A stretch of DNA of 64,000 nucleotides from contig NZ_JADEWZ010000013.1 of the NCBI RefSeq assembly GCF_015207425.1, positions 1 to 64,000 of the forward strand, given 5' to 3'. A program made the position numbers and the translations under genes. Below the pieces are notes generated by a model that was not told the origin of the DNA, did not search any database, and was given only the letters and a program-made list of their open reading frames with translations. Positions 35,238-43,471 of this stretch are shown here, piece after piece. Source of the stretch: Lusitaniella coriacea LEGE 07157. Its GTDB lineage: Bacteria; Cyanobacteriota; Cyanobacteriia; Cyanobacteriales; Spirulinaceae. Each line of letters opens with the position of its first letter. The first letter of the stretch is position 1.

Positions 35238-35671
35238 GTCGATACCTCATTGACACCAATATTTTGTCTGAACCCCTTAAACCTCAACCTAATGTCTCAA
35301 TAATGGAGCAGCTTCGGCTGCATACTGATGAAATTGCCATCGCTTCAGTCACATGGCACGAAATCCGTTATGGCTGTTTACGTTTGCCTGCATCTCGGAG
35401 ACGCGAGCAGATCGAACAGTATCTCCAGGAGGTGCAAGCCACATTTCCCCTTTTGTCCTATGACACAAAGTTTTCTTGCCAATCCCAGCACAACATCCCC
35501 AGAAGCTTTCCCCTACTGTCCGCTACGCCAACCAGAAATCCCCCACAGACAACCTTTGAAACATTTACTCATCGGTTCTCCCAAAGCCGTCAGGGGTGCA
35601 ATCCACGCGCTGCACGTTTTGGGTTACGCGGAGGTGGGTGCGTGGAGTCCTTTGATTCCAACAACCAATGA
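35234..35671 (+). pseudogene. VapC-type PIN toxin, C-terminal half replaced
   Basis: The first about 85 codons from ATG 35234 are a good PIN-domain ribonuclease: MSRYLIDTNILSEPLK carries the first catalytic Asp, and ASVTWHEIRYG carries the conserved Glu. After FPLLSYDTK, about 35460, the frame continues into DNA that encodes another protein in a different frame, and the expected second half (with the catalytic FVDGQIAA-like Asp) is missing. The toxin is therefore very likely inactive while its antitoxin remains intact. Confidence 0.65.
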
Positions 35672-35720
35672 AGGCGAGGTAATGAGCATTTTGGTGCGAC
35701 AGGTTTGGGTTCGCGAGTGA
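35460..35720 (+). CDS. small conserved cyanobacterial protein of unknown function
   Basis: 86 residues starting MTQSFLANPSTTSPEAFPY. The C-terminal part (LKHLLIGSPKAVRGAIHALH, LGYAEVGAWSPLIP, EVMSILVRQVW) has the look of a conserved small protein found in many cyanobacteria, although I cannot name it. It starts exactly where the toxin homology ends, so its own promoter and leader were probably lost or replaced at the junction. It may now depend on the antitoxin transcript. Confidence 0.55.
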   Translation: MTQSFLANPSTTSPEAFPYCPLRQPEIPHRQPLKHLLIGSPKAVRGAIHALHVLGYAEVGAWSPLIPTTNEGEVMSILVRQVWVRE

Positions 35721-35759
35721 TATAAAATCCGGTCGAATGCCCTCAGTGAGGATTGACAA
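35718..35759 (+). repeat. dispersed repeat family A, copy 1
   Basis: A 42-nt sequence beginning GTGATATAAAATCCGG recurs at 62877-62918 with four differences. It ends in a small hairpin around CAGT. Confidence 0.65.
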
Positions 35760-35890
35760 AGCACTAGCGGCATCTCTCACCAAAAGATTTGAGCGTAACG
35801 AATCGATCGATAAACTTTTTGGGAATAATAATCTTATAAGTAAGGTTGCATTTGCCAGAGTACGACTGAAAAACCTATATCTTGTTGGTG

Positions 35891-38800
35891 ATGCCCGATT
35901 CCAAAACGCCGATTTTCCCTGTATCGTCAAAGCCTTTCCCCACTTCGCCGCTTCCCCGAACCCTAAGCGTCCTAGAAGTTTGGGGGTTTGGTTTGAGTGG
36001 ATTGCTTCTCTGGCTTGGTCCTGCGCCTGCGATGAATGCTGAGTTAGGAACTCAAGCGATCTGGGTTTGGATTTTGGCAGCAATAGGGGGAGTATTGCTC
36101 AATTTGCAAGTCCAATATTTGGGAATGCGATGGTCGAATGTCTCTGGCGGCACTCCCAACTATACGACCAAACTCCTTAAGGATCGCCCTTTTTTAGCCC
36201 GCTATGGGGCGATTGGTTATTTCCTGGGATGGGTTTCTGTCCCCGCAATGAATGGGATTATTCTCACGGATCTGATCGCTGCTAATCTCGATACTTTAGG
36301 AATGACTTGTCCGGAAACGCTGCTCAAAATAACGTTTACGGCGCTTCCTTTTATTGTGGCGTTAAGCGGAACCCGCGCTTTGGGAATTCTCCACCTCTTT
36401 TTCGTTTTGCCTGCGGTGGGTTTCCTGTTGGTTCTTTGTACCCAAGGACTTGGTTGGCTGGCAGTTTCGCCGGAGAGTCCGGGTTTTTTGCCCGAACAGT
36501 GGTCTAGTTTTTCCTTTCCGAGTTGGGCAAAGTGGTATTTCCTTGCGGTTTACTCCGCCTATGGTTGCGAAACCGCGTCTTCCTTCATCGCAGACAACCG
36601 CAATCCTCCCGCATCCTTGCGCAGTCTGTCTTTTGCGGCGGGTTTGCTGCCGATTGTTTATATTGGCGGATCTTGGCTGTTGATGCGCTTGGCGACAGAT
36701 CCCGCTTTGGGCAACAATGCTTATTTGCACTTGGTTGCTGTGGCTCAACCCTTTTGGGGTGCGAGTGCGACTTTGGTGGTGACTTTTTTGATTGCGGCGG
36801 GGTGTTTGCTCAGTTCTGCGACAGCCGCTGCGAACTCTCCACGTATCCTGTATCAATTGGCGCGCGATCGCGCGATGTCCCCCGTTTTTGGCGTTGTTTC
36901 GCGGCGAGGGGCGTTTGGTCCTGGTTTGCTGTTTACCCTGGCTCTGAGCCTTATTTGCCTTCTCTGGGGCGATGTAGCGCGCGTGGTGATGGTCACCGGA
37001 ACGGGCTATCTGTGCGGCATGATCGCCATTCATCTGGGGCTGTGGTTGCGTCGCGGCGAAGGGGGCGTTTTTTTACCCCGTTGGGCGTTGGGATTCCTTA
37101 TCATCGAAGGGGTTGTGCTGATTGTGGGCGGAATTGCTTGGAGTTGGCAAGATTTGCTCTTGGGTTTGGCATTGCCCGTTGTCGTGTTGGGACTCGATCG
37201 CGCGATCGCGCACGCTGCAATCCCCTACTTTAAACCTCAGTGGTGGAAACAACACTATCGATCGCGTTCCACCCCAGCACTGGATAATTTCCTAACGGTA
37301 CAAATCCTCGTTCTCCTTCTACTTGCCTGTGGGGGAGTTACGATGGGTTGGTATGCCAGAGCAATCCTGGCAAGTTCCCAAGGTGGCATTCTCACCAATT
37401 TACTCGTTATCCTCCTGCTCGTTATTGGCTTTGTTGGAGTGGCAATTGCCTGCTGGACGAGTTTGCCTCAATCGGCTGCAATTATTGAAGCACGCGATCG
37501 CGCCGAACGCCTATTCGCGATCGCGCAAGACTCAGTTATCGTCCTCGATGAAAACGGAACGATCCAAAAAATCAACCCCGTCACCGCCACTCTCTTTAAC
37601 CGACCCGACTTCGATCTCATCGGACAGCCCTTAAACCGCTACCTCACCCATCTTCCCGACGCGATCGAACAGTGGTCGAAACGCAGCGAACAAACCTTTA
37701 TCCGAGAGAGTCAATCTCTCACCCTAGAACTCTCCATTTCAGAATTAACCCACGACGATATCCCGGAGTATTTAATCATATTGAGGGATATTACCGAGCA
37801 AAAACGATCGGAGCAATCGCTAAAACGCTCTGAAGCTCAATTGCGAGAACAAGCCCAAGAACTTGAAATCCGAGTTCAAGCTCGAACTGCCGAACTCACT
37901 CGCGCCAAAGAACAAGCAGATGCAGCTAACGCTGCCAAAAGCACCTTCATCGCAAGTATGAGCCACGAACTGAGAACGCCCCTCAATGCCATCCTCGGTT
38001 TTTCCCAACTGATGAGCCGTTCCCAAACCCTCTCCCCAGACAACCAAGAGAATGTCAGCATCATTATCCGCAGTGGCGAACATCTTCTCACCCTAATCAA
38101 CAACGTCCTCGATCTCTCCAAAATAGAAGCGGGGAAAACCGCTCTCAACCCCAACAAATTTGACCTTTACCGCCTGCTCGAAGACATTCACGATCTATTT
38201 CAATTCCAAGCCGAAGAGAAAGGATTGCATTTGCTAGTAGAGTACGCCGAAGACACTCCCCGTTACGTCTGCACCGACGAAGTAAAATTGCGCCAAGTTT
38301 TGATTAACCTGGTCAACAACGCTCTCAAATTCACAGAAGAAGGGGGAGTCGCAGTGCGCGTTGCAGCGCAGGGGAGCAATCGAGAGAAAGTGCAAACCCT
38401 AAGACTCGAAGTCGAAGACACCGGTGCGGGAATTGCCCCTGAAGAATTAGATCGGCTCTTTGAAGCCTTCAGTCAAACTGAAACCGGAAAAAAAGCCCAA
38501 GAAGGAACCGGGTTAGGACTTCCCATTAGTCGCAAATTTATTCAACTGATGGGTGGCGAGATTGAAGTGACCAGTCAAGTGGGAGAGGGAACAAAAATTC
38601 GCTTTGAGATTCAACTCACGACCGTTGAAGCCGACGCAATTGCCATAAAACAGCCCAAACGTCGGGTTATTGCCCTCAAACCCAACCAGCCGCGCTATCG
38701 TATCTTGATTGTTGATGATAAGTCAGTCAATCGCCAGCTCTTACTCAAACTTCTCGCTCCTTTGGGATTTGAACTCCAAGAAGCCCAAAACGGTCAAGAA

Positions 38801-39331
38801 GCCGTTGAAATTTGGCAGCAGTGGGAACCCCATTTAATTTGGATGGATATGCGAATGCCCATCATGGATGGCTATCGTGCGACCCAAAAAATAAAAGCCA
38901 CTCCCCAGGGACAAGCGACCGTGATTATTGCCCTAACTGCTAGCGTATTTGAAGAGGAGAAAGCCGTTGTGTTATCTGCGGGGTGCGATGACTTTTTACG
39001 AAAACCCGTGCGAGAGGAGCAAATTTTTAGGGCAATGGAGGAGCATTTAGGCGTGAGCTATATTTACGACCGATCAATGCCAACGAAAACGATCGCCCAT
39101 CGCGAAGCATTAACTCCAGAAGCAATTGCAGAACTCCCTGAGTCATTAGTTGCCAATCTCAATCAAGCGGTAATCGCTTCTAATCTAGACTCAATTGCTG
39201 TGGTAACCGACCAGATTGCCCTAGAAAATGCACCCCTCGCTCAAGCTCTCAAACACTGTCTCCATAATTTCGAGTATGACAAGGTTTTAACGCTACTAGA
39301 GAAAAATGTAGGTAATTTGCATGAAATTTAA
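35891..39331 (+). CDS. amino-acid-permease-like sensor fused to a hybrid histidine kinase
   Basis: 1146 residues from ATG 35891. Residues about 20-510 are a 12-helix transporter module of the APC amino-acid permease superfamily (SGGTPNYTTKLLKDRPFLARYG, SAYGCETASSFIADNRNP, SPRILYQLARDRAMSPVFG). A PAS domain follows (about 530-640: RLFAIAQDSVIVLDENGTIQ), then a coiled coil. The HisKA domain has the phospho-acceptor His692 (SMSHELRTPLNAI). HATPase_c has the N, G1 and G2 boxes (NLVNNALKF, DTGAGI, GTGLGLPIS). The receiver domain has Asp986 (WMDMRMP), and the end resembles a phosphotransfer-like helical segment. It may couple amino-acid binding or transport to signalling, as CbrA does with a different transporter fold. 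The REC-kinase gene follows. Confidence 0.88.
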   Translation: MPDSKTPIFPVSSKPFPTSPLPRTLSVLEVWGFGLSGLLLWLGPAPAMNAELGTQAIWVWILAAIGGVLLNLQVQYLGMRWSNVSGGTPNYTTKLLKDRPFLARYGAIGYFLGWVSVPAMNGIILTDLIAANLDTLGMTCPETLLKITFTALPFIVALSGTRALGILHLFFVLPAVGFLLVLCTQGLGWLAVSPESPGFLPEQWSSFSFPSWAKWYFLAVYSAYGCETASSFIADNRNPPASLRSLSFAAGLLPIVYIGGSWLLMRLATDPALGNNAYLHLVAVAQPFWGASATLVVTFLIAAGCLLSSATAAANSPRILYQLARDRAMSPVFGVVSRRGAFGPGLLFTLALSLICLLWGDVARVVMVTGTGYLCGMIAIHLGLWLRRGEGGVFLPRWALGFLIIEGVVLIVGGIAWSWQDLLLGLALPVVVLGLDRAIAHAAIPYFKPQWWKQHYRSRSTPALDNFLTVQILVLLLLACGGVTMGWYARAILASSQGGILTNLLVILLLVIGFVGVAIACWTSLPQSAAIIEARDRAERLFAIAQDSVIVLDENGTIQKINPVTATLFNRPDFDLIGQPLNRYLTHLPDAIEQWSKRSEQTFIRESQSLTLELSISELTHDDIPEYLIILRDITEQKRSEQSLKRSEAQLREQAQELEIRVQARTAELTRAKEQADAANAAKSTFIASMSHELRTPLNAILGFSQLMSRSQTLSPDNQENVSIIIRSGEHLLTLINNVLDLSKIEAGKTALNPNKFDLYRLLEDIHDLFQFQAEEKGLHLLVEYAEDTPRYVCTDEVKLRQVLINLVNNALKFTEEGGVAVRVAAQGSNREKVQTLRLEVEDTGAGIAPEELDRLFEAFSQTETGKKAQEGTGLGLPISRKFIQLMGGEIEVTSQVGEGTKIRFEIQLTTVEADAIAIKQPKRRVIALKPNQPRYRILIVDDKSVNRQLLLKLLAPLGFELQEAQNGQEAVEIWQQWEPHLIWMDMRMPIMDGYRATQKIKATPQGQATVIIALTASVFEEEKAVVLSAGCDDFLRKPVREEQIFRAMEEHLGVSYIYDRSMPTKTIAHREALTPEAIAELPESLVANLNQAVIASNLDSIAVVTDQIALENAPLAQALKHCLHNFEYDKVLTLLEKNVGNLHEI

Positions 39332-39463
39332 ATCTCGATTATATGTTGTTGTGGAAAGTTTTTGGGCAATTTAAGATTAAGGGAAGATGATTTTCCTAAA
39401 CTGTTAGCAAAATTCACCAACAGTGCATTTAAACTTAATTACAGTAAATTTGGAGTCTAAAAA

Positions 39464-40813
39464 ATGGAGCGCGCACAAGACAATTCCTCTGGCATTATTG
39501 CTGTCATCGACGACACTCCTGCAAATTTACATCTCCTTGCCAGTCTTCTCGGTCATCAGGGCTATCAAGTTCGACCCTTTCCCAGTGGAAAACTTGCCCT
39601 TACAGGTTTTCAACAAACTTTGCCCGACTTGATTTTACTTGACATTCAAATGCCCCAAATGGATGGCTATGAAGTTTGCGAAGTCCTGAAATCCGACGAA
39701 CGAACTAAAGATATTCCTGTTATTTTTATTAGCGCCTTAAATGAAGTCATCGATAAAGTGAGAGCGTTTGAGGTTGGCGGCGTAGACTACATTACAAAAC
39801 CCTTTCAAGCAGAAGAGGTTTTTGCGCGCGTTGCTACGCATCTGCAACTATATTCTTTTAAAAGAATGTTGCAACAGAAGAATTCAAGTCAGGCACAGCA
39901 ACTTGCCGAACAAAACCTGAAACTCCAACAGATGAATCAAGAATTAAAATGCCAGTACGAGCAGGTCAAGCAAGCTCAACTTCAATTGGTGCAGAATGAA
40001 AAAATGGCAACTTTGGGGCAATTGGTTGCGGGAATTGCCCACGAAATCAACAATCCAGTGAATTTCATTGCGGGTAATTTAACCCACGCATCCGAATACA
40101 TTCAAGATATACTCGATTATTTGAAGCTTTACGAAGAATGCTATCCCCAGCCGACAGAAGAAATTCAGGAACGTGCAGAAGACATCGATCTTGAATTCTT
40201 AATCGAGGATTTACCAAAAATGATCGATTCAATGAGGTTGGGAACGGAAAGAATTGGCAGTATTAGTACGTCTTTACGAACCTTTTCTCGTGCGGATACT
40301 CAAAGTTTGGTTCAAGCCAATATTGAGGATGGGATTGACAGCACGCTGTTGATTTTAAAACATCGCTTGAAAGCCAATGACAATCGCCCGGAAATTGAAA
40401 TTCTTAAAAATTATGGCGGTCTTCCAGAGGTCAAGTGTTATCCGGGACAAATCAATCAGGTGTTTATGAACATCCTGGCGAACGCGATTGATGCGTTAGA
40501 TGATGCGAGTCAAGGGCTTTCCTACGAAGAGATTGAGGCGAATCCCAAGCAAATTATTATTCACACCACGGTGACGACGGACGGACAGACTGCGTTAGTC
40601 AAAATGAGGGACAATGGCACGGGGATGCCAGAAGGCGTTAAGGAAAGAATTTTCGAGCAATCGTTTACCACAAAGGGGGTGGGAAAGGGAACGGGATTGG
40701 GACTCGCGATCGCGCGGCAAATTGTTGAAGAAAAACACGGCGGACAATTACTCTGTTTTTCAGAAACGGGTCAAGGCACGGAGTTTGTCCTTGAAATTCC
40801 CCTACAATCGTAA
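39464..40813 (+). CDS. response regulator-histidine kinase hybrid
   Basis: 449 residues. An N-terminal receiver domain with phospho-acceptor Asp60 (LILLDIQMPQMDGYE) and Lys113 (ITKPF) is followed by a coiled coil (about 130-180). The kinase core has His194 (GIAHEINNPVNFI), an N box (NILANAIDAL), and G boxes DNGTGM and GKGTGLGLAIA. There is no TM segment, so it is a soluble kinase controlled by its own receiver. It lies 132 nt after the permease-kinase and probably receives phosphate from it or a partner (inference). Confidence 0.9.
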   Translation: MERAQDNSSGIIAVIDDTPANLHLLASLLGHQGYQVRPFPSGKLALTGFQQTLPDLILLDIQMPQMDGYEVCEVLKSDERTKDIPVIFISALNEVIDKVRAFEVGGVDYITKPFQAEEVFARVATHLQLYSFKRMLQQKNSSQAQQLAEQNLKLQQMNQELKCQYEQVKQAQLQLVQNEKMATLGQLVAGIAHEINNPVNFIAGNLTHASEYIQDILDYLKLYEECYPQPTEEIQERAEDIDLEFLIEDLPKMIDSMRLGTERIGSISTSLRTFSRADTQSLVQANIEDGIDSTLLILKHRLKANDNRPEIEILKNYGGLPEVKCYPGQINQVFMNILANAIDALDDASQGLSYEEIEANPKQIIIHTTVTTDGQTALVKMRDNGTGMPEGVKERIFEQSFTTKGVGKGTGLGLAIARQIVEEKHGGQLLCFSETGQGTEFVLEIPLQS

Positions 40814-40931
40814 ATTTGAAGCCTTATAAAAAAATTTAAGATTACAAATAAGTTGACGGGAAGAATTGAGCTTGTTATATTACTGTCGCGTTGCTATGGC
40901 ATCCAAAAGCTAGAGGGAGAGAATTTTTATC

Positions 40932-41600
40932 GTGCTGACCCAGCGTTTTCTTGAATCCAACCATCCTCTGGTTAAATCGCTATTTCATCACAGCGATCGA
41001 GAATTAGTGACCCTGTTTCAACACCATCCCGAACAGGGCAAGTATTTTACTGCTATTTTTTGCCGCTATTATCCGATTGTTTATACGTTAATCGGTCATT
41101 CTGCGCGATCGCCCGTCCAAGCGGATTATTTATTTGCGCTGACTTGGCGACATATGTTTTACGAAATGCGCGGGTTAGAGCTACACAATGATGGCGTAGG
41201 CGAGTCAAATTCGTTCCAAAGCTGGATTATCAATATGACGGCGTTGTGCATCAATCAGGTGGTGGTTCCCCCGGTTGAATCGATCAACTATCACCTTAAA
41301 GATGCGTCCCCACCTCTGTGGTGCTATTTAGAACAATCCTTAGATCGATTGCCTCCTGCAATTCGCCTGATTTTGATTATGGCGCAAACGTTCCATTGGA
41401 GCGAAACGCGCATTGCAGCTTACCTTCAAGCAGAGGGCGATCGCGTGTCTCCTGCTCAAGTCCGCGCAACCCTCAAGCAGGGCTATCAAATGTTAGAGTC
41501 GAGTTTGCCCCTGGATATCGCTCAAATTTATTTGGGAAGTGAAGAGGCTCAAGGGACTTCCGAACGGAAAGAGGAATTGGTTTTAAGCGATTCGGTGTAG
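40932..41600 (+). CDS. ECF-like sigma factor / sigma-70 region protein
   Basis: 222 residues from GTG 40932, with GAGGGAGA as ribosome-binding site. The middle part (FCRYYPIVYTLIGHSARSPVQADYLFALTWRHMFYEM) resembles sigma region 2. The C-terminal part (LDRLPPAIRLILIMAQTFHWSETRIAAYL, SPAQVRATLKQGYQML) resembles region 4 with its helix-turn-helix. It is similar in outline to a sigma-70-like family found only in cyanobacteria. A terminator follows. The preceding kinases suggest a signalling context, but a direct link is not shown. Confidence 0.7.
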   Translation: MLTQRFLESNHPLVKSLFHHSDRELVTLFQHHPEQGKYFTAIFCRYYPIVYTLIGHSARSPVQADYLFALTWRHMFYEMRGLELHNDGVGESNSFQSWIINMTALCINQVVVPPVESINYHLKDASPPLWCYLEQSLDRLPPAIRLILIMAQTFHWSETRIAAYLQAEGDRVSPAQVRATLKQGYQMLESSLPLDIAQIYLGSEEAQGTSERKEELVLSDSV

Positions 41601-41635
41601 CGCGATTTTCGAGTGGGAACGATCTTTAAATAATT

Positions 41636-41660
41636 AAAGCGGCTTCTATGCCGCTTTTTT
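41636..41660 (+). terminator. intrinsic terminator of the sigma-like gene
   Basis: AAAGCGGC (41636-41643) pairs with GCCGCTTT (41650-41657) around TTCTAT, followed by T residues. Confidence 0.88.
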
Positions 41661-41892
41661 GGCTCTGTGAGCGACGAAAGTCGAACTGTCTCCAGGTGTA
41701 TATTTATCGTGCCTTCTAGGGTCTTAGGGTCTTGTAGCTTGCACCAAACACTCCCCGAAGTCGGGTCGCACTCATTATTGCCGTCCCACTCGGACATTTC
41801 TGTATAGGTTCGCTCGTCCGTATTGTTGCTGGGATTAAATGAAAGCGCAATCTTGGAGATTTTAGCAACTTTATTGACTGAAATGCTTGTCG
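41661..41892 (-). other. open minus-strand stretch, possible gene remnant
   Basis: Between the terminator and the glycosyltransferase gene the minus strand is open and encodes a polar, Cys-containing stretch (SFNPSNNTDERTYTEMSEWD, NNECDPTSGSVWCKLQDP). It looks like the end of a secreted or pilin-like protein, but has no start region and runs into the terminator. Weakly supported. Confidence 0.2.
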
Positions 41893-43155
41893 TTAGGTCG
41901 ATTGCATTTCCTGCTGGATAATTTCAACGGTGCGGGAAACGCCATTTTCCTCACGAATTTGAGTGCCGAGTTGTGCCGCGCGATCGCGCAACGTCGGATT
42001 TTGAATGGCTTCGGAAATCGCAGCAGTTAATTGTTGTACCGTCAGGTTTTCAGGATCGATCGGAGGCGGACTCACCCCTAACTCGAATGCGCGATCGCGC
42101 CAAAAGGGTTGATCCCCTAAAAAAGGAATGATAATTCCCGGTACGCCAGCGCGAAAGGTTGCGGCAGAGGTGCCAGCGCCCCCATGATGGACGATACAAG
42201 CCATTTGGGGAAATAACCAATCGTGGGGAATCGAGTCGATTTTAAAGACCGTATCGGGCAAATCTGCGTTCTCGATGCCACTCCACCCCCTCAAAAAAAT
42301 ACCCCGTTGTTCGGTTTCAGCAAGGGCAGAGAGTGCCAAGGCAGCAATTTTCTTTGATTTTTCGCCCCCCATACTGCCAAAGCCAATATAAACAGGCGGC
42401 GTTCCGGCTGCGAGAAAGTTTACCAAAGCGGGGGGAGGAACAAAACCTGCCGCGCGATCGAGGAACCAATAGCCCGTCATGTGGTCGCAAGCCAACCAAT
42501 CTGCGGGGACGGGGACAACGGAGGGACTAACCGCATTGAGGATGGGGACGGACTGCTGTCTCATTCGGGTTAAGGGCGTTTTTCCCGTAGAGGGTAAATC
42601 CAACAGGTGCGTCCGAAATTCATTAATCGGTTTGCGGAATATTTGCCAAACCAGTTGGTAAATGACAATGTAAGTTAAGCGATTATAGAATCTTTCTAAA
42701 TACTTTGATACTTTAGGAGCGCTTGAGACAGGAAAGGTAGAGGTGGGCGAACTGGGTTGGAGGTTGGCAAAGAAAAAAGGAACGCCTAACTTTTGAGCAA
42801 TATCAATGCCCCAGGTGGCAAGACTTCCCGCTACAATTGCATCCGTGCCTTGACACGCATTCCAAGACTCCAACAAAACCGAAGAGAGAACTTCGTTAAT
42901 CGCTTCAGCCATGCGACGCACAAAGACAATAGGGTTTCGACTTTGCATCATTGCCTGTCCCCGTTCGCTTTGCAGAAATTCTTGAGGATTACCGGAGAGA
43001 AGGGCAAAATCCAAACCGCGATCGCGAATTGCCATTTCAAAGTTAGCGTGACTGGCTAACCGCACCCGATACCCCGCTTTTTGCAAGCCAACCCCCAAGG
43101 CAATAAAGGGCTGAACGTCACCGCGAGAACCCATCGTCAAAATTGTAATGTGCAT
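41893..43155 (-). CDS. UDP-glycosyltransferase-like protein (GT1/GT28, sterol/macrolide type)
   Basis: 420 residues with the GT-B fold. The N-terminal acceptor domain starts HITILTMGSRGDVQPFIALG, typical of the sterol glucosyltransferase-like group. The C-terminal donor-binding domain contains VYIGFGSMGGEKSKK, IPHDWLFPQMACIVHHGGAGTSAA (the HHGGAGT nucleotide-sugar motif) and PFLGDQPFWRDR. It probably glycosylates a lipid or secondary metabolite. No operon partner is seen; a small RNA candidate lies just upstream in the opposite orientation. Confidence 0.87.
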   Translation of the reverse strand: MHITILTMGSRGDVQPFIALGVGLQKAGYRVRLASHANFEMAIRDRGLDFALLSGNPQEFLQSERGQAMMQSRNPIVFVRRMAEAINEVLSSVLLESWNACQGTDAIVAGSLATWGIDIAQKLGVPFFFANLQPSSPTSTFPVSSAPKVSKYLERFYNRLTYIVIYQLVWQIFRKPINEFRTHLLDLPSTGKTPLTRMRQQSVPILNAVSPSVVPVPADWLACDHMTGYWFLDRAAGFVPPPALVNFLAAGTPPVYIGFGSMGGEKSKKIAALALSALAETEQRGIFLRGWSGIENADLPDTVFKIDSIPHDWLFPQMACIVHHGGAGTSAATFRAGVPGIIIPFLGDQPFWRDRAFELGVSPPPIDPENLTVQQLTAAISEAIQNPTLRDRAAQLGTQIREENGVSRTVEIIQQEMQST

Positions 43156-43199
43156 TCTTCATTAGCCATCAGGTGTCAGCCACCGATGTCCTAATACTA

Positions 43200-43346
43200 C
43201 TCTATTCCGGCTGGACATATCCCTGTAAGTCCGGTTGGAAAGCCCTCACAGAGGGGAAAAATGGGAAACTGGAACTCTCCAACTTGGGAACAATCCGATT
43301 TTCAATAGGCTGGATTTGTTGACAACTCCCAGCCTATCTTTTTTTC
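43200..43346 (+). ncRNA. candidate structured small RNA with intrinsic terminator
   Basis: About 147 nt without an open frame. Helix 1 pairs 43207-43216 (CCGGCTGGAC) with 43229-43238 (GTCCGGTTGG), ten pairs including G-U pairs that exist only on the plus strand. Helix 2 pairs CCCTC (43243-43247) with GAGGG (43251-43255) around ACA. A purine-rich single-stranded stretch containing GGGAAACTGGAAC follows. Helix 3 pairs ATAGGCTGG (43305-43313) with CCAGCCTAT (43329-43337) and is followed by CTTTTTTT. This is the layout of a cyanobacterial Yfr-type sRNA, but I cannot assign a known family. Confidence 0.55.
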
Positions 43347-43471
43347 CCCTTTTGCCGACTCTTCTTTCCCTGTAAGACTTTCAACCCTCTTGTCGCCCCT
43401 TCAGAAATGGAAGCGAAAGCTAAAAAACAAAGGCGGCGCTGTTATCACCGTTTAAATGCAAAGCAGTTTAG

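Noticed and set aside
35737-36042. 101-residue plus-strand frame before the permease-kinase
   Set aside because: It starts in a dispersed repeat, overlaps the kinase start by about 150 nt in another frame and has no family-like features.
36362-37033. 223-residue minus-strand frame
   Set aside because: Antisense to the well-supported permease domain; composition is that of a shadow frame.
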